Shown here piece by piece: positions 51,095 through 60,798 of a DNA stretch of 64,000 bases (position 1 is the first letter of the stretch; the number at the start of each line of letters is the position of its first letter). The DNA lies in the NCBI RefSeq assembly GCF_014287355.1, contig NZ_JACOPE010000001.1:1364001-1428000 (forward strand). Direction: 5' to 3'. The notes under the pieces are model-generated. The model was not told where the DNA came from. It did no database searches and was given only the letters and a program-made list of their open reading frames with translations. The stretch comes from Ruminococcus hominis (GTDB taxonomy: Bacteria; Bacillota; Clostridia; Lachnospirales; Lachnospiraceae). Both the position numbers and the translations under genes were made by a program.

Positions 51095-53719
51095 ATGAAA
51101 GAATACTATCATATGACTGGTGAAGAAGTCTGTCAAAGTGTGAATGGAACTCTGGAACCATTGACAGAATCGCAGGTGAAAGAACATATTGCAAAATATG
51201 GCCGGAATGAAATTGAGACTGTAGGAAAGAAATCTGTACTACAGTTGTTTTTGGAACAATTCAAAGATTTTTTAGTTATTATACTAATCATTTCTGCAAT
51301 CGTATCTGGTGTGCTTGGAGATTGGGAAAGTGCGCTTGTAATATTGGTTGTAATTACGATGAATGCAGTGCTCGGAACTGTTCAAACACGAAAAGCTGAA
51401 CAGTCATTGGAGAGCTTGAAAAAACTGTCAGGTCCAGAGGCTAAAGTACTTAGAAATGGAAATGTTGTATTGCTCCCATCTACAGAAATTACAGTAGGAG
51501 ATATTGTTCATCTAGATGCAGGAGATTTCATTCCGGCAGACGGAAGAATTTTGGAAGCAGCGACGCTCAAGGTTGATGAGAGTGCATTGACAGGAGAAAG
51601 TGTAGGAGTTGAAAAAACAACAATATGTATAAAAGGTGAGTCAGAAATTGCACTTGGCGATAGGACTAACATGTTGTATTCAGGTAGTTTTGTTACCTAT
51701 GGAAGAGCTACCTATATTGTAACAGGAATTGGTATGAATACGGAAGTTGGTAAAATTGCAGGCATGATACAAAATGCAGCAGACAAGAAAACTCCGTTAC
51801 AAGTAAATCTGGATCAATTTGGACAGAAGCTGTCAATTTTGATATTAATATTCTGTGGCGTTCTCTTTGGAGTAAATATTTTGCAAGGAGGAAGTGTAGG
51901 AGATGCATTCATGTTTGCGGTTGCGCTGGCAGTAGCAGCAATTCCAGAGGCACTTAGTTCGATAGTGACAATAGTGTTGTCATTCGGAACACAGAAAATG
52001 GCAAAAGAAAATGCGATCATCCGAAAATTACAAGCTGTTGAAGGACTTGGCAGTGTGTCAGTAATCTGCTCTGATAAAACAGGAACATTGACACAAAATA
52101 AGATGACTGTAGAAGATTATTATGTAAATAAAACAAGAATTTCGTCAGAAGACATTGATATGGATTCTGAAATTCAAAGAAAGTTATTTACATTTAGTGT
52201 TTTGTGTAATGATGCATCTAACATTGATGGTGTTGAAATTGGAGATCCTACAGAGACAGCACTTTTGAATGTTGGTGGAAAATTGGATATTAATGTTGAA
52301 GAAATTCGAGCAAGATATCCAAGGGAAAGCGAGATTCCGTTTGATAGTGATCGGAAAATGATGTCGACAAAACATACAATAGAAGGCATTCCTGTTATGG
52401 TTGTAAAAGGGGCAACGGATGTATTATTATCCAGAGCAACACAAATAATGGAGAATGGAATAATCCGTCCGATTACAAAAGAGGATAAACAAAAAATTGA
52501 AGAGGACAATCAGAAATTTTCAAGAGAAGGATTGCGAGTATTAGGATTTGCATATAAGAAAGTTGTGGACGAGTGGGAATTATCATATGATGATGAAAAT
52601 AATTTGATTTTCTTAGGTATGATAGCAATGATGGACCCTCCGAGAGAAGAATCAATGGCGGCGGTAGCAGAATGTAAGAAAGCTGGAATACGTCCGATTA
52701 TGATAACAGGAGATCATAAAGTAACAGCAGCTGCAATTGCAAAGAGAATAGGCATTCTGCAAGATGAATCAGAAGCATGTGAAGGCGCTCAGATTGAAGG
52801 CATGTCAGATGAAGAATTACAGGATTTTGTTGAGCATATATCTGTATATGCAAGAGTATCTCCGGAACATAAGATCCGAATTGTCCGTGCATGGCAAGAA
52901 AAAGGAAATGTCGTAGCAATGACAGGAGATGGCGTGAATGATGCTCCTGCATTAAAACAGGCAGATATAGGTGTCGCAATGGGAATTACGGGAAGCGAGG
53001 TTGCAAAAGATGCTTCAGCGGTTGTTCTGACAGACGATAATTTTGCAACAATTGTGAAATCGGTAGAAAATGGAAGAAATTTATACCGAAATATAAAACT
53101 GGCAATTTTATTCCTTTTATCAGGTAATTTTGGAGCGATTTTAGCGGTACTATATGCATCGGTTATGAACTTACCGGTTCCGTTTGCTCCGGTTCATTTG
53201 TTGTTTATTAATCTGTTGACAGACAGCCTTCCGGCAATTGCACTTGGATTAGAACCGCATACGAAAGAGGTCATGCTGGATAAACCTAGACCGATGCAGG
53301 AATCAATCTTAACAAGATCTTTTTTGGCGAGAATCGGGGTTGATGGTTTTGTAATTGGTGCAATCTCTATGATAGCATTTCTGATAGGATATCGCAGCGG
53401 AAATACAACGCTTGCAAGCACAATGGCATTTGCAACGCTGTGTTTGGGAAGATTGGTACATGGATTTAACTGTAAGTCAGATAAACCGGTAATATTTACA
53501 AGAAGATTCTTTAATAATAAATATCTGCTGGGTGCATTTGCATTAGGAACGATTTTGGTAACATTAGTAATTATGATTCCGGGCTTACAAGGATTATTCA
53601 AGGTTCAGACATTGACAATAACACAGCTTTTGATGGTATATTTCCTTGCATTTTTAAATCTTCCGGTGATTCAGTTGATAAAAACTATTCAAGGATATTA
53701 TAAATCCAGAAAAAAATAA
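51095..53719 (+). CDS. P2-type cation-transporting ATPase, probable Mn2+ (or Ca2+) exporter
   Basis: 874-aa membrane pump. Cation ATPase N-domain (1-75), actuator loop with DESALTGESVGVEK, and phosphorylation site D327 in CSDKTGTLTQNK. Hinge MTGDGVNDAPALKQADIGVAMG. The M4 motif is AAIPEALSSIVT and M6 is NLLTDSLPAIALG, close to bacterial Ca2+/Mn2+ pumps of the PMR1/SERCA type. Control by a yybP-ykoY riboswitch implies induction by excess Mn2+, so Mn2+ export is the favoured function (inference; Ca2+ remains possible). Monocistronic. Confidence 0.9.
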   Translation: MKEYYHMTGEEVCQSVNGTLEPLTESQVKEHIAKYGRNEIETVGKKSVLQLFLEQFKDFLVIILIISAIVSGVLGDWESALVILVVITMNAVLGTVQTRKAEQSLESLKKLSGPEAKVLRNGNVVLLPSTEITVGDIVHLDAGDFIPADGRILEAATLKVDESALTGESVGVEKTTICIKGESEIALGDRTNMLYSGSFVTYGRATYIVTGIGMNTEVGKIAGMIQNAADKKTPLQVNLDQFGQKLSILILIFCGVLFGVNILQGGSVGDAFMFAVALAVAAIPEALSSIVTIVLSFGTQKMAKENAIIRKLQAVEGLGSVSVICSDKTGTLTQNKMTVEDYYVNKTRISSEDIDMDSEIQRKLFTFSVLCNDASNIDGVEIGDPTETALLNVGGKLDINVEEIRARYPRESEIPFDSDRKMMSTKHTIEGIPVMVVKGATDVLLSRATQIMENGIIRPITKEDKQKIEEDNQKFSREGLRVLGFAYKKVVDEWELSYDDENNLIFLGMIAMMDPPREESMAAVAECKKAGIRPIMITGDHKVTAAAIAKRIGILQDESEACEGAQIEGMSDEELQDFVEHISVYARVSPEHKIRIVRAWQEKGNVVAMTGDGVNDAPALKQADIGVAMGITGSEVAKDASAVVLTDDNFATIVKSVENGRNLYRNIKLAILFLLSGNFGAILAVLYASVMNLPVPFAPVHLLFINLLTDSLPAIALGLEPHTKEVMLDKPRPMQESILTRSFLARIGVDGFVIGAISMIAFLIGYRSGNTTLASTMAFATLCLGRLVHGFNCKSDKPVIFTRRFFNNKYLLGAFALGTILVTLVIMIPGLQGLFKVQTLTITQLLMVYFLAFLNLPVIQLIKTIQGYYKSRKK

Positions 53720-53723
53720 TACA

Positions 53724-53757
53724 AAAAATGAGCAATCGTTTGTGATTGCTCATTTTT
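53724..53757. terminator. Bidirectional terminator between the ATPase and gatD
   Basis: AAAAATGAGCAATC pairs with GATTGCTCATTTTT around GTTTGT. It is symmetrical, so it serves both convergent transcripts. Confidence 0.85.
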
Positions 53758-53772
53758 GTTGATGAAAACAAT

Positions 53773-54531
53773 TTAGGTATAACGTTTAATTGTTTCTTGG
53801 AGTACATATTTTTTGTCATTATAACGATCAAAAATATAACTATTTGCTTTATGTTCCAATTTATCAGGAAGTGGAGATAATGATACATTTTCTCCATATT
53901 TACGCTGTAATGCCCGTTCCAATAAGTAATCACATACCTGAGGATTCTTTGGAAGGAGTGGGCCATGAAGATATGTTGCAATAACGTTCTTATAAACTAC
54001 ACCTTCATAACCGGATTTTCCAGTGTTGCCAAGTCCGAAGAATACCTTTCCAAATGGTGTATGGTCATTGATATAGGTACGTCCGCCATGGTTTTCAAAG
54101 CCGACAACAGGATCAGAGAAGAGAGGGCTTTGTAAAATGATGTTTCGAATCAGACGTTCAGGTTCCCATTCTGTTGTGATATTGAGAATACCAAGCCCCT
54201 CAATCATTTTTTTATCAGTTTTATAATATTTACCTAATAATTGATAACCACCACATACAGCAAGAACAACGCCACCTTGCTCAACGTAATTTTTAAAATC
54301 AGCTTTGATCTCTTTTAAATATCCGCAAACCAGTTCCTGTTCTCTGTCAGATCCACCACCTAATAGTACAATATCAAGTTTGGAAAAATCAATTTTGTCG
54401 CCAGAAAGAAAAGGAATGACTTCTGCTTCGATCCCACGCCACTCTAAACGTTTACGAAAACATTGAATATTGCCGCGGTCACCATAAAGATTCAATAAAT
54501 CAGGATAAAGATGTCCGATTGTTAATTTCAT
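53773..54531 (-). CDS. gatD: Lipid II isoglutaminyl synthase, glutaminase subunit GatD
   Basis: Class I glutamine amidotransferase (CobB/CobQ-like) that feeds ammonia to MurT for amidating D-Glu of the peptidoglycan stem peptide; 252 aa. The nucleophile is C93 in VLAVCGGYQLLG and the catalytic His is H189 in ATYLHGPLLPKNP. HLYPDLLNLYGDRGNI opens the protein, and VGFENHGGRTYI is family-specific. The start overlaps the murT stop by 4 bp, so the complex is made from one mRNA. Confidence 0.94.
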   Translation of the reverse strand: MKLTIGHLYPDLLNLYGDRGNIQCFRKRLEWRGIEAEVIPFLSGDKIDFSKLDIVLLGGGSDREQELVCGYLKEIKADFKNYVEQGGVVLAVCGGYQLLGKYYKTDKKMIEGLGILNITTEWEPERLIRNIILQSPLFSDPVVGFENHGGRTYINDHTPFGKVFFGLGNTGKSGYEGVVYKNVIATYLHGPLLPKNPQVCDYLLERALQRKYGENVSLSPLPDKLEHKANSYIFDRYNDKKYVLQETIKRYT

Positions 54532-55889
54532 GATTTCAGTTCTCCTTCCGTTTCCTTTTGCATCTCATTTAATAAGTGGTTTGTGCGATACAGACCAGAG
54601 TAGTTGACAATAATATAAAGATTTTTTGTGCCATTCTTAGTTAAATCTTCAACAGACTGTTTTAAATCTGTAGTAGAACCACAAGGAATATCCTCATATT
54701 TTAAACGCAGTCCCATATCGTGTCGGCGAGTTCCATTTGTAAGGATGGTAGATACATTGGCATCTGCAAGATACTGGAAATCTACATCCCAAAGCCAGGA
54801 GACATCTTCACCATCCTGATAGGTATCATTAATCTGGATAATGATATCTTTTGGTTTTGGATCTTTGAGTACAAGTGAAACCTTTTGCTGGAATCCAATT
54901 GGATTCTTAGATAAATGAAGTTGTACACGTGCACCGTTGATATTAAAAATATCTTCGCGATTATTACCATAATCGAAAGATTCTATCATACTCTGGAAAT
55001 GTTGTTGTGGTGCGTGTAATGCACGTAATGCCACATAAGCGGATAATGTGTTATAAATATTGTATGGAGTACGCGCTGTGGATTGAATATGCATGCCATC
55101 CATATCAAAGGAATATAATTCATCCTTTAATACAACATTGGTTGTTGTATAATCCGGGTCTGGACGTTTAAATCCACAATTTGGACAATGATAGATACCA
55201 AGTTGTCCATAATGGAAAAATTCATATTCAAGTTTTGTACCACAAGAACGACAGAAAATACTTTCACGAATCTCAGAACGGGAAATGTCATCAAAAATCT
55301 GTTCACTGATTCCATACGTGATGTAAGAATTACCACAGTCCTTTGCAAGAGAGTAGGATAAAATATCATCGCAGTTAATGATCAATGTTGTATCAGGGAC
55401 ACTTGTGACAGCTGTTTTCAACTTATTGTAAGTGATATCAACCTCACCAAAGCGATCCAATTGGTCACGTGAAATATTAGTTAATAAAGCACAGTCAGGT
55501 TTGAGCTGAGGAAGAACATTGACAGATGCGATTTCATCTACCTCGATGCAGGCGTAGTCTGCATCTAAATGTCCGTGCTTATCAGTAGAAAGAACAAATG
55601 CAGAAATGATACCGTTCATCATATTGGCACCTGTTCGGTTAATGATAACCTTCTTTCCCTCCGCCTTCAATGCGTGATATAAAATACTGTTTGTTGTAGT
55701 TTTTCCGTTTGTTCCCATTGTTACAATGGTCTTTTCACGTACTTGTTTTGACATCGTGTTCAAAATATTAGGGTCAATGATTCGCGCAACATACCCAGGG
55801 AGAGTAACTCCACTTCCGCGATTCATTTTTTTAATCAAAATACTGGTTAGTTTCGCACAGCGAATTGCTAATCTGCTTCTTAATTTCAT
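54528..55889 (-). CDS. murT: Lipid II isoglutaminyl synthase, ligase subunit MurT
   Basis: Mur-ligase-like ATPase that amidates D-Glu of lipid II with GatD; 453 aa. The P-loop is TMGTNGKTTTNS (residues 57-68). A four-Cys zinc ribbon (CRSCG ... CPNCG, about 205-240) interrupts the central domain, as in known MurT. NISRDQLDRFGEVD and DALLTNIS-like blocks belong to the Mur core. The C-terminal DUF1727 domain includes LTNGTRRHDMGLRLKYE. First gene of the murT-gatD operon. Confidence 0.94.
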   Translation of the reverse strand: MKLRSRLAIRCAKLTSILIKKMNRGSGVTLPGYVARIIDPNILNTMSKQVREKTIVTMGTNGKTTTNSILYHALKAEGKKVIINRTGANMMNGIISAFVLSTDKHGHLDADYACIEVDEIASVNVLPQLKPDCALLTNISRDQLDRFGEVDITYNKLKTAVTSVPDTTLIINCDDILSYSLAKDCGNSYITYGISEQIFDDISRSEIRESIFCRSCGTKLEYEFFHYGQLGIYHCPNCGFKRPDPDYTTTNVVLKDELYSFDMDGMHIQSTARTPYNIYNTLSAYVALRALHAPQQHFQSMIESFDYGNNREDIFNINGARVQLHLSKNPIGFQQKVSLVLKDPKPKDIIIQINDTYQDGEDVSWLWDVDFQYLADANVSTILTNGTRRHDMGLRLKYEDIPCGSTTDLKQSVEDLTKNGTKNLYIIVNYSGLYRTNHLLNEMQKETEGELKS

Positions 55890-55965
55890 AATGACTCACT
55901 CTTTCATTCTTTATGTTTTATAGTCAGCAAGAACTAAAATATAGAATTCTGCCGATACTTGTACT

Positions 55966-55994
55966 ATTATAAGTGAAGAGACATAATAAAACAA
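55966..55994 (-). promoter_or_regulatory. Sigma-A promoter of murT-gatD
   Basis: On the minus strand TTGTTT (55994-55989), 17-bp spacer, perfect TATAAT (55971-55966). Confidence 0.65.
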
Positions 55995-56094
55995 GGAAAT
56001 CGAGGAATTTCTGAATATTTTATAAAGATACTGGAATTTTTTTGTGGCTATGATAAAATGAATGCTATAAAAAGGAAAACGAGGTTGGTTAATA

Positions 56095-58524
56095 TTGAAA
56101 AAAAATAACTTAGAGAAAAAGACAGAAAAAAAACAAGAAGTAAAACGTATTCCAACAACGAGATATACACCGAATCCAGAGCAAGGACTGACTTCACAAC
56201 AAGTGCAGGAACACAGGTTGCATGGATGGACAAACAGGGCGGTAGATCCACCATCAAAGACAACTCGTGATATTATTCATGAGAATGTATTTACGTATTT
56301 TAACTTGATTTTCTTGATTTTGGCAATATTGTTGTGCCTTGTCGGTTCATTTCGAAATCTGACATTTTTACCGGTTATTATTGCTAACACGTTAATAGGA
56401 ATTATACAGGAGATCCGAGCAAAAAAGGTACTGGATAATCTGACGATGCTTAATGCACCGCATGCAATGGTTATAAGAGATGGAAAACAAAGCCTGGTAG
56501 ATGCAGAAAAATTAGTGCTCGACGATATTGTGGTTTTTAAAGCAGGAAATCAGATTTGTGCAGATGCTGAAGTATGTTTAGGTACTGTGCAGGTCAATGA
56601 ATCTCTTTTGACAGGAGAAGCGGACGAGATTACAAAACAGCCGGGAGACATATTGATGTCTGGAAGCTTTATTGTATCGGGAGAATGTCGGGCTCGTTTG
56701 GATAAAGTAGGAGAGGATTCTTACATTTCAAAATTGACTTTGCAGGCAAAAGAGATGCAGGACAGCGAACAATCAGAGATGATACGTGCTCTGGATAAAT
56801 TAGTACTGGTTGCCGGAATTGCAATTATTCCAATTGGAATCCTTTTATTTGTACAGGCTTTCTTTTTTCAAGGGGAAGGATTTCGTTCTAGCGTAACATC
56901 TATGGTCGCAGCAGTAATTGGAATGATCCCAGAAGGATTGTATTTGCTTGCTAGTGTGGCATTAGCAGTTAGTGCCATGCGTCTTGCTACAAAGAAGGTT
57001 CTGCTTCATGATATGAAGTGTATCGAAACACTTGCCCGTGTAAATGTACTTTGTGTAGATAAAACAGGAACAATCACAGATAATACAATGGAAGTCCGGG
57101 AGTTTAAACCGACAGATGAATATGATAAAGAGACTATGGCACCGCTTAGTCAGCTGATTGGAGATTTTGCTGCGGCAATGGATAGAGATAACATTACGAT
57201 GGAAGCAATTAAAAGGAGTTTTCCACATGCTTCTGGACGCAAACCGATTTCAAAAACGGGATTTTCATCAGCAACAAAGTATAGTAGTGTTACATTTGAA
57301 GACGAAGCATATGTATTAGGTGCACCAGAGTTTGTTTTGAAAGAAGCGTATGAAAAATATGAGGAAGACATTGAAAGTTATGCCGCTAAGGGGCTGCGAG
57401 TTCTGGTATTTGGAACATATGATGGAGAAATAGATGGAAATGAATTGGCAAAACCAATTTGCCCATTAGGATATTTGATGCTGGCAAATCCAATCCGTAA
57501 AGCTGCAAAAGAAACCTTTTCATATTTTGCAGAGCAAGGAGTTGAAGTGAAAGTTATTTCCGGGGATAATCCACGTACAGTGTCGGAGGTTGCCAAAGAA
57601 GCCGGGGTAGAAGGCGCAGAACGCTATATCGATGCATCTACACTCAAAGATGAAGAAGAAATGAGAGATGCAGTATTAAAATATAATGTATTTGGACGAG
57701 TTACTCCGAATCAAAAGAGGCAGTTTGTTCAGATGTTGAAGGATGCAGGAAAAACAGTAGCCATGACAGGAGATGGTGTCAATGATGTACTTGCATTGAA
57801 GGATGCAGACTGCAGTATTGCGATGGCATCAGGAAGTGATGCAGCGGCACAAGCATCCCAGCTTGTGTTACTGGAATCAGATTTTTCGTGTATGCCACAG
57901 GTTGTATTGGAAGGACGTCGTGTTGTAAATAATATTCAGCGTTCGGCAAGCTTGTTCCTTGTGAAGAATATTTTCTCATTTTTATTGTCGATGTTCTCTG
58001 TGGTATTTATGATTACTTATCCATTGGAACCATCACAGATTTCTTTGATCAGTATGTTTACGATTGGTGTTCCGGCTTTCTTCCTTGCATTGGAGCCAAA
58101 CAAAAATATTATCAAAGGTCATTTCCTTACAAATGTGTTCTTGAAAGCATTACCGGCAGCATTGACAGATGTCCTGGCGGTAGGGGCTTTGGTGATATTT
58201 GGACAGACTTTTGGTGTGGATTCAAAAGATATTTCGACTGCAGCAACGATGCTGCTTGCAATAGTCGGATTTATGATTTTGTTTAAGATTAGTGCACCAA
58301 TGAATAAATTACGTGTTGGAATTCTTATGGGGTGTATCGCAGGGCTATTGTTCTGCAGTGTATATCTTCATAGACTGTTTGCAATCACAGGAATGTCTGT
58401 AAAATGCATTATGTTGTTTGTAGTATTTTCAATTGCAACAGAATCAGCATTTAGATTTTTGACAATTCTTGTAGATAAAACAAGGTTTTATTATTTGCGA
58501 CTTCGTGGAAAAGCGACGGAATGA
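56095..58524 (+). CDS. P-type cation ATPase, CtpE-like
   Basis: 809-aa HAD-superfamily membrane pump. Actuator loop NESLLTGEADEITKQ, M4 motif IGMIPEGLYLLASVALAV, phosphorylation site D322 in CVDKTGTITDNTMEV. Hinge TGDGVNDVLALKDADCSIAM: the ALK after GVNDV is typical of the CtpE-type subgroup rather than Ca2+/Mn2+ pumps, which read GVNDAPAL. Mycobacterial CtpE was reported as a Ca2+ importer; the substrate here is unknown. The start is probably TTG at 56095 behind GAGG. An extended -10 (TGATAAAAT, about 56052-56060) may be the promoter. Divergent from murT. Confidence 0.85.
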   Translation: MKKNNLEKKTEKKQEVKRIPTTRYTPNPEQGLTSQQVQEHRLHGWTNRAVDPPSKTTRDIIHENVFTYFNLIFLILAILLCLVGSFRNLTFLPVIIANTLIGIIQEIRAKKVLDNLTMLNAPHAMVIRDGKQSLVDAEKLVLDDIVVFKAGNQICADAEVCLGTVQVNESLLTGEADEITKQPGDILMSGSFIVSGECRARLDKVGEDSYISKLTLQAKEMQDSEQSEMIRALDKLVLVAGIAIIPIGILLFVQAFFFQGEGFRSSVTSMVAAVIGMIPEGLYLLASVALAVSAMRLATKKVLLHDMKCIETLARVNVLCVDKTGTITDNTMEVREFKPTDEYDKETMAPLSQLIGDFAAAMDRDNITMEAIKRSFPHASGRKPISKTGFSSATKYSSVTFEDEAYVLGAPEFVLKEAYEKYEEDIESYAAKGLRVLVFGTYDGEIDGNELAKPICPLGYLMLANPIRKAAKETFSYFAEQGVEVKVISGDNPRTVSEVAKEAGVEGAERYIDASTLKDEEEMRDAVLKYNVFGRVTPNQKRQFVQMLKDAGKTVAMTGDGVNDVLALKDADCSIAMASGSDAAAQASQLVLLESDFSCMPQVVLEGRRVVNNIQRSASLFLVKNIFSFLLSMFSVVFMITYPLEPSQISLISMFTIGVPAFFLALEPNKNIIKGHFLTNVFLKALPAALTDVLAVGALVIFGQTFGVDSKDISTAATMLLAIVGFMILFKISAPMNKLRVGILMGCIAGLLFCSVYLHRLFAITGMSVKCIMLFVVFSIATESAFRFLTILVDKTRFYYLRLRGKATE

Positions 58525-58533
58525 TTATAAATG

Positions 58534-58574
58534 AAAGCTGCTGACTTATAGAGCATAAGTCAGCAGCTTTTTTA
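58534..58574. terminator. Bidirectional terminator between the CtpE-like ATPase and the J-domain gene
   Basis: AAAGCTGCTGACTTAT pairs with ATAAGTCAGCAGCTTT, followed by T. The last codons of the minus-strand J-domain gene lie within the stem. Confidence 0.85.
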
Positions 58575-59262
58575 AGTGATGATGAAATTGTTTGTTTTCG
58601 TTGTTTAATTTCATTCGTTCTGAACTGGTTTTGTTCTGAGCTAAATAAACATCATATTGTGCAAGAAGTGTTTGATGATCTGGATATACACCCTGCCCCC
58701 ATTGAATCAACAGCCAGTTCATTGTTTCAGAATTCCAGTATTGCATGGGAATATTAGCAGTTTTTAATGTTGTAATATATTTTAAGGCTTCGATAGACAA
58801 ATGTTCTAATTCAGCATTCAAAGCAGGTGATTCAAATTCTTTGTTTCCAAATTTTTCCAGTATTTTAATTGGAATGCTTTTTCGTTTGGACTCTCGTTGG
58901 ATAAGCATAGAACTTTTTGTAACAATTTCATTTAGTCTTTGTGCAGCATTCCAATAAGTTACAAAAGAGTCTGCTTCAGGTTTTTTCTTTGCTTGTTTTG
59001 CTTCTTCTTCCATATTAAATGTACGGAAAACACGTTTCTTTCCACCACCTAATTCTAAATCATAGGCCTTCCTTTTTTCCTGATTCGATAATATTCGATA
59101 AGCCTCGAGGATTTCCTGCATCTGGGCAGTGGTATCGATATCTGTATGCATATTGGCATCCGGATGATACACTTTTGCCAATGCGTTTTTAGCAGCTGTA
59201 ATTTCTTCTAAACTGGCGTCTCGGGAAACGCCAAGTATATGATAATATGTGCGTTTTGCCAT
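58546..59262 (-). CDS. J-domain (DnaJ-like) protein
   Basis: 238-aa protein with an N-terminal J domain: YYHILGVSRDASLEEITAAKNALAKVYHPDAN carries the HPD triad that stimulates Hsp70, and ILEAYRILSNQEKRKAYD completes it (residues 5-70). There is no Gly/Phe region or zinc domain, so this is a type III J protein, not DnaJ itself. The rest is charged and helical with no recognised domain. A perfect AT-rich palindrome (AATAAATA-CCTAGT-TATTTATT, 59281-59302) lies just upstream. The client is unknown. Confidence 0.85.
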   Translation of the reverse strand: MAKRTYYHILGVSRDASLEEITAAKNALAKVYHPDANMHTDIDTTAQMQEILEAYRILSNQEKRKAYDLELGGGKKRVFRTFNMEEEAKQAKKKPEADSFVTYWNAAQRLNEIVTKSSMLIQRESKRKSIPIKILEKFGNKEFESPALNAELEHLSIEALKYITTLKTANIPMQYWNSETMNWLLIQWGQGVYPDHQTLLAQYDVYLAQNKTSSERMKLNNENKQFHHHLKKLLTYAL

Positions 59263-59332
59263 AAGTTCTCCTTGATTGTTAATAAATACCTAGTTATTTA
59301 TTGTAAGGCAAGAAATAAAAAAAATCAACTGT

Positions 59333-60556
59333 TTAAGCAACATGAAAGTAGAAAGAAAGTAATTTTTTCAGACAATCCCAGAAGCTGGCTTTATCACTAG
59401 AAACAGCAGCCAGAATTTGGATTCGTCCTATTTCTTCTCCGTTTAATTTATAAATCAAATTTCCAACGGAATCTCCTTTTTGGATAGGTGCGTGCAGTTC
59501 TTTTTTTAATTCTAAGTGCTTTGTTATAGCCGATAGATTTTGTCCATTAGTATCGAGATATTGAAATGTAGTTTTGTATTTGCAAGGAATGTTTTCTTTT
59601 ACACCGCCAATTATTTTTATTTTTCCGAGTTTAGGAGGTGAATAATCTTTATAAATCTGGCAGGAGGCAAACCCATAATTTAATAAAGTGACAGCATCTT
59701 GAAAACGAGTTTTAGAATTATCGGCACCAAGAATCACGGCAATTAATTCGATATCATTTTTTTTGGCAGTTGCAGAGACACAAAACTTTGCTAATCCTGT
59801 GGAGCCGGTTTTCAGGCCAGTGGCATATTCATATTGACGAATAAGTTTATTCGTGTTAGTGAGTCCAAATTCAGATGTCCCTTTACGTGTTGTATGAGTG
59901 ATGTTTTCCATCCAGATAGTACAATAATCATGAATCTGAGGATATTTTGTAATCAGTTCCTTTGACATGAGTGCAATGTCCCGTGCACTTGTTTCATGAC
60001 CATCTGCATCCAGTCCATTACAGTTGATGAATGTGGTGTGGTTCATACCTAATTCTTTTGCACGTTGATTCATTTGTCGGACAAATTCTTCCTCGCTGCC
60101 GCAAATATATTCCGCCATGCATACACATGCGTCATTTGCACTTGCGACAGAAATGCATTTTAGCATGGTATCTACACTTTGGGTTTCACCAACCTCTAAA
60201 AATACTTGAGAACCTCCCATAGAAGCGGCATGTTCTGAAACAGGCACAGTATCATCTAAGTGTATTTTTCCTTCTTCCAAAGCGTCAAAAATCAGAAGCA
60301 TTGTCATGATTTTCGTTACACTGGCAGGCGGACGTGGTGTATCGGGATCTTTTTCGTAAAGGATAGTTCCGGTAGATGCCTCCATTAAGATTGCAGAAGG
60401 CGCATGTAATTCAATGTTGGCGAGTATTTTGGGATTTTTTTGATTTTCTTTGGCAAAAAGGATGAAATTATGATTTCCTATTACGAGGATTATCAATCCT
60501 AGAATCAGACAAAAACTTCGTAGAAATAATATTTTTTTGTTTTTCAAAGGACACAC
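59333..60556 (-). CDS. D-alanyl-D-alanine carboxypeptidase (PBP5/DacF type)
   Basis: Penicillin-binding protein that trims the terminal D-Ala of peptidoglycan stems; 407 aa. N-terminal signal/anchor (about residues 9-35). The active-site triad is complete: S79-V-T-K82, S139-A-N141 and K249-T-G251. A C-terminal PBP5-like beta domain follows, ending in an amphipathic segment. The start is uncertain: GTG at 60556 or a TTG three codons later; neither has a strong ribosome site. The J-domain gene is 70 bp downstream on the same strand. A second, similar enzyme begins at 63103. Confidence 0.9.
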   Translation of the reverse strand: MCPLKNKKILFLRSFCLILGLIILVIGNHNFILFAKENQKNPKILANIELHAPSAILMEASTGTILYEKDPDTPRPPASVTKIMTMLLIFDALEEGKIHLDDTVPVSEHAASMGGSQVFLEVGETQSVDTMLKCISVASANDACVCMAEYICGSEEEFVRQMNQRAKELGMNHTTFINCNGLDADGHETSARDIALMSKELITKYPQIHDYCTIWMENITHTTRKGTSEFGLTNTNKLIRQYEYATGLKTGSTGLAKFCVSATAKKNDIELIAVILGADNSKTRFQDAVTLLNYGFASCQIYKDYSPPKLGKIKIIGGVKENIPCKYKTTFQYLDTNGQNLSAITKHLELKKELHAPIQKGDSVGNLIYKLNGEEIGRIQILAAVSSDKASFWDCLKKLLSFYFHVA

Positions 60557-60695
60557 ACCATAAAACTATTTAATCTATTTATATTCATATCCTGTTTTAG
60601 TAATTCGAATATATTATCTCAAAATATTGATGATCTAATCAAAACAATATTGCGGGAATGGTTCATATATTGCGGAAACTCAAGGATTGCAATAG

Positions 60696-60724
60696 TTGAA
60701 TTCCAAAAAGAAAAATGTTAATAT
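60696..60724 (+). promoter_or_regulatory. Putative promoter of the metallophosphoesterase-scpAB unit
   Basis: TTGAAT (60696-60701), 17-bp spacer, TAATAT (60719-60724), in the 242-bp divergent gap. Confidence 0.5.
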
Positions 60725-60798
60725 AAAATGGATTGGGCATATTTGTCGTATAAAAATGAAAAATTATTAAGATAATAGGAAACGAGGAAACATAACAT

